Assembly (NCBI GenBank): GCA_016219235.1
Contig: JACRBO010000237.1
Span: 1-9,406 of the forward strand
Reading direction: 5' to 3'
Length of the DNA: 9,406 bases
From: Chloroflexota bacterium
GTDB lineage: Bacteria; Chloroflexota; Anaerolineae; Fen-1058
The position numbers and the translations under genes were made by a program. Of the stretch, positions 1-5,846 are shown piece by piece (position 1 is the stretch's first letter; each line of letters begins with the position of its first letter). The notes under the pieces are model-generated. The model did not search any database and was not told where the DNA came from. It saw only the letters and a program-made list of their open reading frames with translations.

Positions 1-755
1 CGCCGCTTCTCGATCTGCCGATAGTCACCGCCGTTGAGGGTGAGCAGGACCGTATCGCCGACGAGCCGCGAGAGCGTGCGTGAACCGATCGCGGTTTCGA
101 GTTGATCGAGCGGTTCATTGCTGGTGAACAGGGTTATGCGTTGTGCTTGCCAGCGCTGATTGACCACCAGATACAACCGTTCACGCACCCAGTCGGTCGG
201 TCGCTCGGCGCCGAGATCGTCGAGGATCAACACTTCGACTTCGGTGAGGTCTTCCAGCAGTGTGGCTTCATGCTCGCGACGCACCTCACGCTCACGTGGC
301 CATTCCCAACTACTCCACAAGGCTTTGGCTTTAGGATCGTAGGTTTGTCGCAGCCAGTGAAACAGTTGCGGCGCATTCACGAACCAGACGCCATAGCCGA
401 GCGCGAGCGCCAGTTTGCCCAGCCCGACGACACCGTGCGTCTTGCCGCAGCCGACCGGCCCGATCAAACCAAAGCCCAATGTTTGCTCCAATTGCGCAGA
501 CAGATCGTTGGCGTAGTGCTGCAAGGCCAGTCGGGTCTCGTTAGGTAAGATGCGATCCCAGTCCAGATCGGCCAGCGTCTGGTCCCGGAACCGATAGGGA
601 AACTCGGCGTCGAGAAGGTGTCGTTCGAAGCGCTCGACGCAGTAGCACTCGTGATCTTCAAAGCGGCCGGTACCGTGACAATCACTGCATGTGCGCAGGG
701 CTAAATCCTTCAGCCCGTCCAGATTGAGTTGCGACAGGTCAGTCGTCGTGGTCAT
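1..755 (-). CDS. DnaC/IstB-type AAA+ helicase loader, with N-terminal Cys-rich zinc-finger-like motif (3' end beyond window)
   Basis: AAA+ ATPase of the DnaC/DnaI/IstB group, which loads the replicative helicase on DNA; the gene is open at the left edge and 251 codons are visible. Residues 23-39 carry CxxCHGTG followed by CxC (C23, C26, C37, C39), a DnaJ-like zinc-binding pattern. Walker A is GPVGCGKT at 99-106, Walker B VLILDD at 175-180, the sensor-1-like strand TLFTSNE at 208-214, and a likely arginine finger SRTLSRL at 225-231. The ATG at 755-753 is chosen because AAAGGA lies 7-9 bases upstream on the minus strand. It is the last visible gene of the leftward operon, 88 bases after parR. 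A DnaB gene at the other end of the window is the natural partner. IstB of an IS21-type transposon is the main alternative, but no IstA is present and the replication neighbours favour a loader. The family is secure; helicase loading is inferred. Confidence 0.88.
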   Translation of the reverse strand, partial: MTTTTDLSQLNLDGLKDLALRTCSDCHGTGRFEDHECYCVERFERHLLDAEFPYRFRDQTLADLDWDRILPNETRLALQHYANDLSAQLEQTLGFGLIGPVGCGKTHGVVGLGKLALALGYGVWFVNAPQLFHWLRQTYDPKAKALWSSWEWPREREVRREHEATLLEDLTEVEVLILDDLGAERPTDWVRERLYLVVNQRWQAQRITLFTSNEPLDQLETAIGSRTLSRLVGDTVLLTLNGGDYRQIEKR

Positions 756-787
756 TTCGTCGTCCTTTCGTCGTGTTTTCGTCGGCG
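755..787. repeat. Three tandem 11-bp direct repeats (TTTCGTCG core)
   Basis: Three consecutive 11-bp units start at 755, 766 and 777: TTTCGTCGTCC, TTTCGTCGTGT and TTTCGTCGGCG. A related TCGTCGT lies at 743-749, slightly out of phase. The array covers the ribosome-binding site and start of the helicase-loader gene and lies just downstream of the parR-like gene. An 11-bp pitch is one helical turn and is the repeat length of the R1 parC centromere bound by ParR. It could be a partition site, an operator, or simple low-complexity sequence. Confidence 0.5.
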
Positions 788-788
788 C

Positions 789-845
789 GGGAACCCATCA
801 CGTTAGTGGGAACCAAAAACGAACTGGAGTTTCTGGTTCCCAGTT
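789..845. repeat. GGGAACC direct and inverted repeats with 9-bp-arm hairpin, between parR-like and loader genes
   Basis: GGGAACC occurs at 789-795 and 808-814, and its inverse GGTTCCC at 835-841. The last two extend to a perfect 9-bp inverted repeat, TGGGAACCA (807-815) and TGGTTCCCA (834-842), with an 18-base loop. A mutually exclusive pairing exists between AACTGG (822-827) and CCAGTT (840-845). No T-run follows on either strand, so this is not a standard intrinsic terminator. The position, immediately after the parR-like stop codon, suits a centromere part, an operator or an RNA-processing hairpin. Confidence 0.5.
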
Positions 846-1074
846 AGTCAAACACAAAGCCACTCAGCGCCGTCGTGAGTTCGGCTTCGGTTGGACCGTC
901 GTCGAGCGCCTGCTCACTTAGTCCACCCGCACGCAGCGCGATCTTCAGCGCCAGACCGCGCTGGCGCGTCCCGGCCTGTTCGAAGAAGCGGATCAAATCG
1001 TCATCTTCGCCGCGCCGCAAACGCAGATGCACATGCAGTTCGACGACCTCACACTGCAAAGGCGGTCGCGCCAT
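844..1074 (-). CDS. ParR-like small ribbon-helix-helix protein
   Basis: A 76-aa protein that begins 2 bases after the ParM-like stop codon (TGA-gc-ATG), so the two are probably translationally coupled. The core HVHLRLRRGEDDDLIRFF (14-31) followed by QRGLALKIALRAG (38-50) reads as a beta-strand, an acidic-capped helix and a second helix. This is the pattern of ParR-type ribbon-helix-helix centromere-binding proteins encoded after actin-like ParM. The C-terminal 25 residues are acidic; in ParR proteins the C-terminus contacts the ParM filament. The expected role is to bind a repeat array (candidates lie directly downstream at 755-845), link it to the filament, and perhaps repress the operon. 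The assignment rests on fold pattern and gene order, not on strong sequence identity. Confidence 0.7.
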   Translation of the reverse strand: MARPPLQCEVVELHVHLRLRRGEDDDLIRFFEQAGTRQRGLALKIALRAGGLSEQALDDGPTEAELTTALSGFVFD

Positions 1075-1076
1075 GC

Positions 1077-2066
1077 TCAGGCCTTCTTCTGCCGCAGATT
1101 CGACAGATTCAACTTGTACAGCCCGCGCGCGATCGACAGGATCGGCTCATCGGGCACGATGGCCTTGCCCTGAAAGCGCGCGGGCAGCGTATCCTTGAGC
1201 AGCAGCGCGCCGCCGCCTACCAACAACAACGCGGCGAACCGCCGCCAGGCCGTGCCCCAGCGCTGCTCGATGAAGCCGGTCACTTCGCCTTCCCAGATCG
1301 GCAGCGAATCGCGCACATCAAGTTTGCCCACGCGCAGCAACACATCCAGTTCGCCCAACGAATACAGCCGCAGTTGATTGACGAGTTCGAGTAATCGTCG
1401 CACGCCCGCAGTCGTCCCCGCCGTGAAACGCTGCACGGGCGCTTTGTCGCGCACGACCAGCAACTCGATCGTGTTGAAGCCGATCGAGATGATGCCGACC
1501 TCACGTGTGAAGGCCGTTTTCCGCGCTGGCACGAAGTGCCCGTCGTCGTCGAGCAGATAGTCGAACAACGCCCCGACGGGCTGCGAGGTCACTTTTACAT
1601 CGGCCACCTCGACGTGATATTCGCGGTCATCAGCCTGCCAGGTGTGCGTGCCCTTGAGCCAGCGCCGCGCACTTTCGACGGTGGCGGGTGCATCGCCGCC
1701 GGACATTGGTTCGAGCGGCAAGCCCAGCATGATCTGCAGCGGCACATCGAGCGGGCCGCATTGCTGAATGTATCGGGTGAGCGCCGCCTTGAACAAGGCG
1801 CGCATTTCGGGCGTGCCGCTGAAGCGATCGTGGCTGAGGTTCTCAACGGGCCGACCCCAGTCGTGCGCGCCGGCATCGACGTAGAACGAGGTCGCGTTGT
1901 CTTGAATGTGCAGCGGCGGTTTCTGGCTGGCGAGGCCCAGCAGCCGCCCCACGCTGTGCTGGCTGTTGGCGCTGACCTGCGCCAGCACCTGCAACCCGCT
2001 GTGCGGTCCATAGATTTTGATCGCGCCGGCCCCGGCGTCGACACTGATCGGTAGATAGTCGTTCAT
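1077..2066 (-). CDS. ParM-like actin-family ATPase, plasmid segregation filament
   Basis: A 329-aa protein of the actin/Hsp70 fold, the length expected for ParM/Alp proteins that polymerise to push plasmid copies apart. Phosphate-1 motif: SVDAGAGAIKI at 8-18, with D10 and K17. Phosphate-2 region: GIISIGFNTIELLVV at 191-205. Adenosine motif: LLLVGGGALLL at 280-290. The typical C-terminal PDEPILSIARGLYK follows at 305-318. Oddity: the phosphate-2 Asp usual in ParM (D-x-G) is S194 here, and the later Asp is E201, so nucleotide handling may differ. Start ATG at 2066-2064 has AAGGAG 9 bases upstream and overlaps the initiator gene stop as ATGA. The parR-like gene follows at 2 bases, giving a type II partition cassette. 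A divergent StbA/MreB-like cytoskeletal role is possible but less likely. Confidence 0.85.
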   Translation of the reverse strand: MNDYLPISVDAGAGAIKIYGPHSGLQVLAQVSANSQHSVGRLLGLASQKPPLHIQDNATSFYVDAGAHDWGRPVENLSHDRFSGTPEMRALFKAALTRYIQQCGPLDVPLQIMLGLPLEPMSGGDAPATVESARRWLKGTHTWQADDREYHVEVADVKVTSQPVGALFDYLLDDDGHFVPARKTAFTREVGIISIGFNTIELLVVRDKAPVQRFTAGTTAGVRRLLELVNQLRLYSLGELDVLLRVGKLDVRDSLPIWEGEVTGFIEQRWGTAWRRFAALLLVGGGALLLKDTLPARFQGKAIVPDEPILSIARGLYKLNLSNLRQKKA

Positions 2067-3079
2067 GGTTGTGGACTCCTTGTCAGAGATTCAGGTTGCG
2101 TGAAGAGCAGCTCGTCGGTCACATAGCGACCGGTCGTGGTCGATGTTGTTGCGCGCGACGTGGGCGGCAGCGTCTGCGATCGCAGCCCGGTTCGGAACAG
2201 ACCGGCGCGGCTGCGGGCGGCGGTCTGGGCCAGCGCATAATCCAGCCAGGCTTGCACCCGCTGTGGATCGCTCTGATGCACTTCGGCGATCTCGGCGGCG
2301 TCGCCGTTCCAGCCCAGTTGATCGAGTTTGGTCTGGACCTCGTCGGGCAGGGCGGCTTGTTCGGCGGTGGGTAATTTCAGTTGCTCGGGCGACGGTGCAG
2401 TTTTGCGCCGCGAGCCGCCGCGGCCTTCGGCGCGCGGCAGTTGATGCGTCGTGCGCAGCGTGTAGAGCAGCAGGCCGGGCAGGTTGTACACCTGCGGTCG
2501 CCCTTGTAGGTATTCGCCCCAGGCCTGGATCAACTCCGGCGTCACGTGGGGCAGGCCGGCGACCGTCTGCGCTTCGGCGGCTTCGATGTCTACTGCAAAC
2601 TTTTGCAGTACGTTGAGATTGGCGGCTACTGCAAAGTTTTGCAGTGGATCGGGGTCGGTGGTTACTGCAAAGTTTTGCAGTAAGGACTGATCTGATTGTT
2701 GTTGTTGGATCACTAAAGCTTGATCTTGATCTGGATCAACAACAACATGATCATTAGACACTGCAAAGGTTTGCAGTGAAACCGGGGACTCGGTTAAGGC
2801 GGTATTGATCCGGATCTTGACAATACCGTGCATGGTCGTCCAGCTGATCAGGCCGCGCTTGCGCAGTGCGATCAGATGCCCCCAGGCCGACCGCTCGCTG
2901 CAATGCAGGTAGACCGCCAGTTCCGCTACGGTCGCGGGCGGCAGCTGCTGATGGCGTTTGTCGCGCCAGGCCAGTCCGACGATGCGGCAATAGGCCTGAA
3001 ACAGCGCTGCAGGCAAATCCGCGTCGTAGACGGTGCCCGCGATGACGTTCACATATTCAGGTGGAATCAACAGCGTCAT
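2063..3079 (-). CDS. Replication initiator-like protein, N-terminal winged helix, iteron-bearing linker
   Basis: A 338-aa protein probably acting as origin-binding initiator. Residues about 24-92 form a winged helix-turn-helix (LPPATVAELAVYLHCSERSA, then HLIALRKRGLISW). Residues 100-165 are a low-complexity, Gln/Asp-rich linker containing four hexapeptides, LQTFAV (102), LQNFAV (134), LQNFAV (146) and LQKFAV (158). These are the translation of four DNA palindromes, described separately. Residues about 180-215 are helical (TPELIQAWGEYLQ). Residues about 250-310 resemble a C-terminal module seen in initiator-like proteins, with a helical DPQRVQAWLDYALAQ and then RAGLFRTGLRSQTLPP. The tail is Ser/Thr-rich. 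Start ATG at 3079 overlaps the preceding stop as ATGA; the stop overlaps the parM start as ATGA. The layout parallels lambda O and RepA_N/DnaD-like initiators. The wHTH is well supported; the initiator role rests on neighbours and iterons. Confidence 0.75.
   Translation of the reverse strand: MTLLIPPEYVNVIAGTVYDADLPAALFQAYCRIVGLAWRDKRHQQLPPATVAELAVYLHCSERSAWGHLIALRKRGLISWTTMHGIVKIRINTALTESPVSLQTFAVSNDHVVVDPDQDQALVIQQQQSDQSLLQNFAVTTDPDPLQNFAVAANLNVLQKFAVDIEAAEAQTVAGLPHVTPELIQAWGEYLQGRPQVYNLPGLLLYTLRTTHQLPRAEGRGGSRRKTAPSPEQLKLPTAEQAALPDEVQTKLDQLGWNGDAAEIAEVHQSDPQRVQAWLDYALAQTAARSRAGLFRTGLRSQTLPPTSRATTSTTTGRYVTDELLFTQPESLTRSPQP
2591..2778. repeat. Four palindromic iterons, candidate replication origin inside the initiator gene
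   Basis: Four inverted repeats share arms ACTGCAAA and TTTGCAGT around a 2-bp centre (CT, GT, GT, GG). Copies are at 2591-2610 (9-bp arms), 2627-2646 (8-bp arms), 2662-2683 (10-bp arms) and 2759-2778 (9-bp arms). Centre-to-centre spacing is exactly 36 bp, 36 bp, then 96 bp. A half-site CACTGCAAAGG recurs at 1052-1062 inside the parR-like gene. Lambda has four 18-bp palindromic iterons inside gene O next to an AT-rich segment, and this set has the same logic. Origin function is inferred. A peptide repeat conserved at protein level is the alternative, but the perfect arms, including third codon positions, favour selection on DNA. Confidence 0.7.
2684..2758. other. AT-richer, GATC-dense segment between iterons 3 and 4, possible unwinding element
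   Basis: This 75-bp stretch is visibly poorer in GC than its surroundings. It holds six GATC sites (2689, 2708, 2722, 2728, 2734, 2749) and a 10-bp inverted repeat, GTTGTTGTTG at 2698-2707 against CAACAACAAC at 2737-2746. It lies between the third and fourth iterons. By analogy with iteron origins it could be the DNA-unwinding element. It encodes the Gln/Asp-rich linker around residues 108-132 of the initiator. GATC is common throughout the window, so GATC content alone is weak evidence. Confidence 0.45.
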
Positions 3080-3348
3080 GTGATCATCTCCGGCAGCGCC
3101 AGCTGCAATTGGACGGCCGTCGGATGCTGATAGCGCAGGGTGATCAGTGCATCGATCACCGCCCGCATCCGGCCGTCGAGTTCGGGCGTGTGCTGAATGA
3201 GATAGTCGCCGTCGGGCTGCGGCTGACCATCCAGCAGTTGCGCCAGCAGACGACCGAACGGGGTCGCCTGCACACTGATCACCGAGGTATCAGGGTCAGT
3301 GGTCAGCTGTAACCGAAACGTCGTGTGGTTGATCGTGAAAGCCTCCAT
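3076..3348 (-). CDS. Hypothetical 90-aa protein upstream of the initiator gene
   Basis: I do not recognise this family. The ATG at 3348-3346 is chosen because GAGGAG sits 6 bases upstream on the minus strand. An in-frame extension to 3510 would add 54 residues of compositionally unlikely sequence (His/Ser/Arg/Cys) with no ribosome-binding site. The product starts MEAFTINHTTFRLQLTTD and looks like a small alpha/beta protein: two strands, a helix (FGRLLAQLLD, about 31-40), then a long helix (LDGRMRAVIDALITLRYQ, about 57-74) and a short strand. There is no signal peptide or membrane segment. Its stop overlaps the initiator start (ATGA), so it is probably co-translated with it and may be an accessory or regulatory partner. 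It is the first gene after the 200-base gap that follows ftsK. Confidence 0.7.
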   Translation of the reverse strand: MEAFTINHTTFRLQLTTDPDTSVISVQATPFGRLLAQLLDGQPQPDGDYLIQHTPELDGRMRAVIDALITLRYQHPTAVQLQLALPEMIT

Positions 3349-3548
3349 GTCGCTCTCCTCAATCACCGGGCAGCCGTCGGTCTGAGTATCCCGGCGCGGG
3401 GCAAGCTGAACGCAGCCAGCGAGCCAAGTCCGCGAAAGGCAGCCAACGTCTGTCGAGTGGCTTGATCGATGCAAATTGGTCGATGTTCGGTGAAACGCAG
3501 TGTGTTCCACATCCCTGGCTGTGTTCCATGTGTTTCAAGTGTTTCGTG
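3349..3548. promoter_or_regulatory. 200-bp gap between ftsK-like gene and replication/partition block
   Basis: This is the largest break inside the leftward operon; most other junctions overlap or lie within 20 bases. It separates the DNA-pump half of the operon from the replication/partition half. A secondary promoter or operator for the replication block is therefore plausible here. I see no convincing -35/-10 pair and no T-tailed hairpin. The right end holds the short repeats described separately. Confidence 0.3.
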
Positions 3549-3550
3549 TT
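3502..3550. repeat. Degenerate GTGTTYC direct repeats downstream of the ftsK-like gene
   Basis: GTGTTCC occurs at 3502-3508 and 3521-3527, GTGTTTC at 3530-3536 and 3539-3545, and GTGTT again at 3546-3550. The last units are 9 and 7 bases apart, reaching the ftsK-like stop codon (3549-3551). The first two copies are embedded in a longer repeat, TGTGTTCCA. Clustered short repeats at an operon break may be an operator or a second iteron set. They are degenerate, so confidence is limited. Confidence 0.4.
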
Positions 3551-5027
3551 ACGCCCAATCGTTCTCGGAACCCAGCCCTAAGCGATCTCGAAAAGGCTGT
3601 AACACGGGCCGCGGGTCGCGCGCCGTCAGTTGCGATCCCAACAGTCCGACTGCCTCCCACTCATTCAGCAGGCCAATCGCTTTGTTGCGCGCGAGGCCCT
3701 TGCCGCGAAATTCGGCCCAGACCGATCGGACATCGGTTTGGCCCGTACTCACCACCCACTCGGCGACTTCACGAGCCAACTCAGGTCGTACCCCGGCGAT
3801 GGTCGGCACGAAGGGTCTCGCGTCGGACGCGGCCAACTCGTCGCCGCTCAGGCCATTTATCGCCACGATCGTGTCGACATCCTCGCCGTCGAGATAGACC
3901 ATCTGTGTCTCGATCAACTGCGTGGGCCGCTCGGCATCGCGCCATAAGGCGCGGCCTTTGATCGCCGGCAACTTCTCCGCGCCGACTTCGTTGAGTACGG
4001 CTAGTGACTTGTATCGATCACTGGTTTGGAAGGCGATGCGCGTGATCATGTTGGCGCGCAGCAGCGGCGGCAAGACATCCGAACCCATTTGTGTGCCGGC
4101 GATCGTGAGGAACACGCCCGCGCCCAACACCTTGCCCGCCAACCGCGCGAGCAGCGTGGCGAACTCACCCGTTGGCCCGCCGCTTTGAAACACAAAATCG
4201 GGCAGTTCATCAACGACAACGTGAATGGCCGGCAACGGACGATCGCCCTGGGCATTGAAGTCATGCCAGTTATCCAGACGCGCCGCGCGGATGGCCGCGA
4301 AGTGCTGATCAGCCAGCGCTTCAATCTCGTTCAACGCCTTTAACGCTTCGTCGAGCGTCGTGGCATACTGCTTCAAATGGCGCAGACCGCGCCAGCGATG
4401 CAAAGTGGTGGCCTTGGCGTCGATGATGATCAGTTGGTATCGATCGGGCGTGTTGCGGGCGGCCAGCGTGCCGATCCAGGCATTGAGCAGGGAAGTCTTG
4501 CCGCGCTGCGTGGCGCTGCCGATCAGCACGTGGCCCAGTTGATCCAACGTGCGGTACGTGATGCCGGGCGTGTGTTTGAACTGGCCCACGGGCACCAACA
4601 AGTGATCCATGTCGATGTGTTGAATCACGTCCAACGTGAGGCGCAGTGATTCGGGCAGCGGCGGTTGCGGCGCGAAACTTACGACATACCAGATGCCCGG
4701 CAGGCGCTGGCCGGTGTGATCGGTTTCCAGCACCGCGATCGGTTGGCCGATCGTGCGCCGCAACTTGCGCAACGTATCCGGGTTGGTCAACCGGGTGGAG
4801 GGGATGTGCCACAGCCGGGATTCATCGAGTTCGATCAGGGCAATGTCGCCATCGGGCGTCCACGCGATGCGCTTGACGCGCGGCACGAACACGGTGCCAT
4901 CGTCATTGCGATGTTCGATCCCGATGCGCTCGAAAGTATGCCGCACCTGGTGCGCCAATTGCAGATGACGCCCGCGCAGCGTGTTCGTTGCAATCGGATT
5001 GGATTGGGATTGAGTCACTGCCGTCAT
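3549..5027 (-). CDS. Soluble FtsK/SpoIIIE-type DNA-translocating ATPase
   Basis: A 492-aa hexameric-motor-type ATPase. The N-terminal 160 residues have no membrane segment and appear to be a beta-rich adaptor. The P-loop region is LIGSATQRGKTSLL (about 164-177), followed by LIIIDAK. Walker B is IHVVVDELPDF (about 265-275). The FtsK-family segment LAGKVLGAGVFLTIAGTQ leads to PPLLRANMITRIAFQ and GAEKLPAIKGRALW. The last 100 residues (EVAEWVVSTGQ, then VRSVWAEFRGKGLARNKAIGLLNEWE) look like a winged-helix DNA-binding tail. Oddity: the P-loop has S and R where FtsK normally has Gly. The ATG at 5027-5025 with AAAGG upstream is preferred over a GTG at 5042. The two preceding genes encode membrane proteins, so anchoring may be supplied in trans. 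Possible roles are TraB-like transfer, TcpA-like coupling, or segregation; no relaxase is present to decide. Confidence 0.85.
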   Translation of the reverse strand: MTAVTQSQSNPIATNTLRGRHLQLAHQVRHTFERIGIEHRNDDGTVFVPRVKRIAWTPDGDIALIELDESRLWHIPSTRLTNPDTLRKLRRTIGQPIAVLETDHTGQRLPGIWYVVSFAPQPPLPESLRLTLDVIQHIDMDHLLVPVGQFKHTPGITYRTLDQLGHVLIGSATQRGKTSLLNAWIGTLAARNTPDRYQLIIIDAKATTLHRWRGLRHLKQYATTLDEALKALNEIEALADQHFAAIRAARLDNWHDFNAQGDRPLPAIHVVVDELPDFVFQSGGPTGEFATLLARLAGKVLGAGVFLTIAGTQMGSDVLPPLLRANMITRIAFQTSDRYKSLAVLNEVGAEKLPAIKGRALWRDAERPTQLIETQMVYLDGEDVDTIVAINGLSGDELAASDARPFVPTIAGVRPELAREVAEWVVSTGQTDVRSVWAEFRGKGLARNKAIGLLNEWEAVGLLGSQLTARDPRPVLQPFRDRLGLGSENDWA

Positions 5028-5045
5028 GACATTGCCTTTCACTGA

Positions 5046-5846
5046 TCACTGCGCAGCGTGTAGCACGCGCTCGATGTGCTCACGCATTTCAGGCGAGAGC
5101 GTTGCAATCAATGGATCAGGTACGGTCTCGGTCGTCTCATGATCGATCGTGATCGATGACGTGGGTGTGGCTGTGGGTACATCCCGTTGATGATTCAAGC
5201 GTCGGGCCTGGAGCAGGGCGATCGCGCACACGGCACTGCCGATCAATCCTAACCAGACGATGGCCTGCCGTAGGTCGTTGATGTGTTGATCATTGGTCTG
5301 TCGATCGAGTGTGAGTTGCATCGCCTGCCGCCCGACGATCGTTTGCTGATCGCTCAGTTGCCCTTGTAGAGCCGCGATCTGATTGAGTGTGCTGTTCAGT
5401 TCAACACGCAACCGCGCCCGTTCGCTCTGGGCTAATGCGGACTGATGGACCGCTTCACTGGCGCGTTGTAGCGCAACCGTTGCCGATTCGACGGCGCGCC
5501 GCGCGGTTTGCGTCGCGTCATCGGCCTGACGTTCGGCCAGCAGGGCTTTCTCCGTGGCAGCCTGCGCTTCGAGTGCATTCGCACGTTGCCTTGCCTCAGC
5601 CGCCGTGATCTTTGCCTGAGCAGCGGCATTCGCTGCCGATTGCGCATCGGCAACCGCCGCCTGGGCATTGGCGAGCGCGGCATTGGCTGCAACCTGCAAT
5701 TGCGTCGCCGTTTGATCCAGTTGGATCGGATCGGGCGTGGCCGTTGCGATCGGGATTGGCGGGCCGGATTGCGCCGTCACGGGTGGTGCGCTGAGGATCA
5801 ATCCGATCATCATCACGATCGTGAAGCCGATCAAGCGTGTCTTCAT
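5046..5846 (-). CDS. Secreted-type coiled-coil protein with one membrane segment, unknown function
   Basis: A 266-aa protein of no family I recognise. The N-terminus MKTRLIGFTIVMMIGLILSA followed by PPVTAQ is a signal peptide with likely cleavage near residue 26. A short Pro/Thr linker (IPIATATPDP) follows. Residues about 44-190 are an Ala/Gln/Glu/Arg-rich long coiled coil. A membrane helix spans about 195-213 (AIVWLGLIGSAVCAIALL), followed by a positively charged flank (ARRLNHQR) and a cytoplasmic tail ending LSPEMREHIERVLHAAQ. The coiled coil is therefore outside and the tail inside. The start overlaps the lipoprotein stop (ATGA), and the ftsK-like gene begins 18 bases after the stop. This makes it a good candidate for a membrane anchor or stalk of the DNA pump. 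The Ala-rich part could superficially resemble many coiled coils, so no homology is claimed. Confidence 0.8.
   Translation of the reverse strand: MKTRLIGFTIVMMIGLILSAPPVTAQSGPPIPIATATPDPIQLDQTATQLQVAANAALANAQAAVADAQSAANAAAQAKITAAEARQRANALEAQAATEKALLAERQADDATQTARRAVESATVALQRASEAVHQSALAQSERARLRVELNSTLNQIAALQGQLSDQQTIVGRQAMQLTLDRQTNDQHINDLRQAIVWLGLIGSAVCAIALLQARRLNHQRDVPTATPTSSITIDHETTETVPDPLIATLSPEMREHIERVLHAAQ

Noticed and set aside
102..548. Plus-strand open frame opposite the helicase loader
   Set aside because: It has no recognisable motifs and is antisense to an AAA+ gene with all expected motifs.
1536..2054. Plus-strand 172-aa open frame opposite parM
   Set aside because: It is a shadow of the ParM-like gene in high-GC sequence, with no ribosome-binding site or domain signature.
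2591..2778. CRISPR-like array
   Set aside because: The repeats are short palindromes of about 20 bp with unequal spacing (36, 36, 96), lie inside a coding gene and have no cas genes nearby.
3349..3510. N-terminal extension of the 90-aa protein to 144 aa
   Set aside because: The extra 54 residues have odd composition and no ribosome-binding site, while the internal ATG at 3348 has a good GAGGAG.
5028..5042. GTG start five codons upstream for the FtsK-like gene
   Set aside because: The AAAGG lies inside those codons and serves the ATG at 5027 better; the GTG has no clear upstream site.
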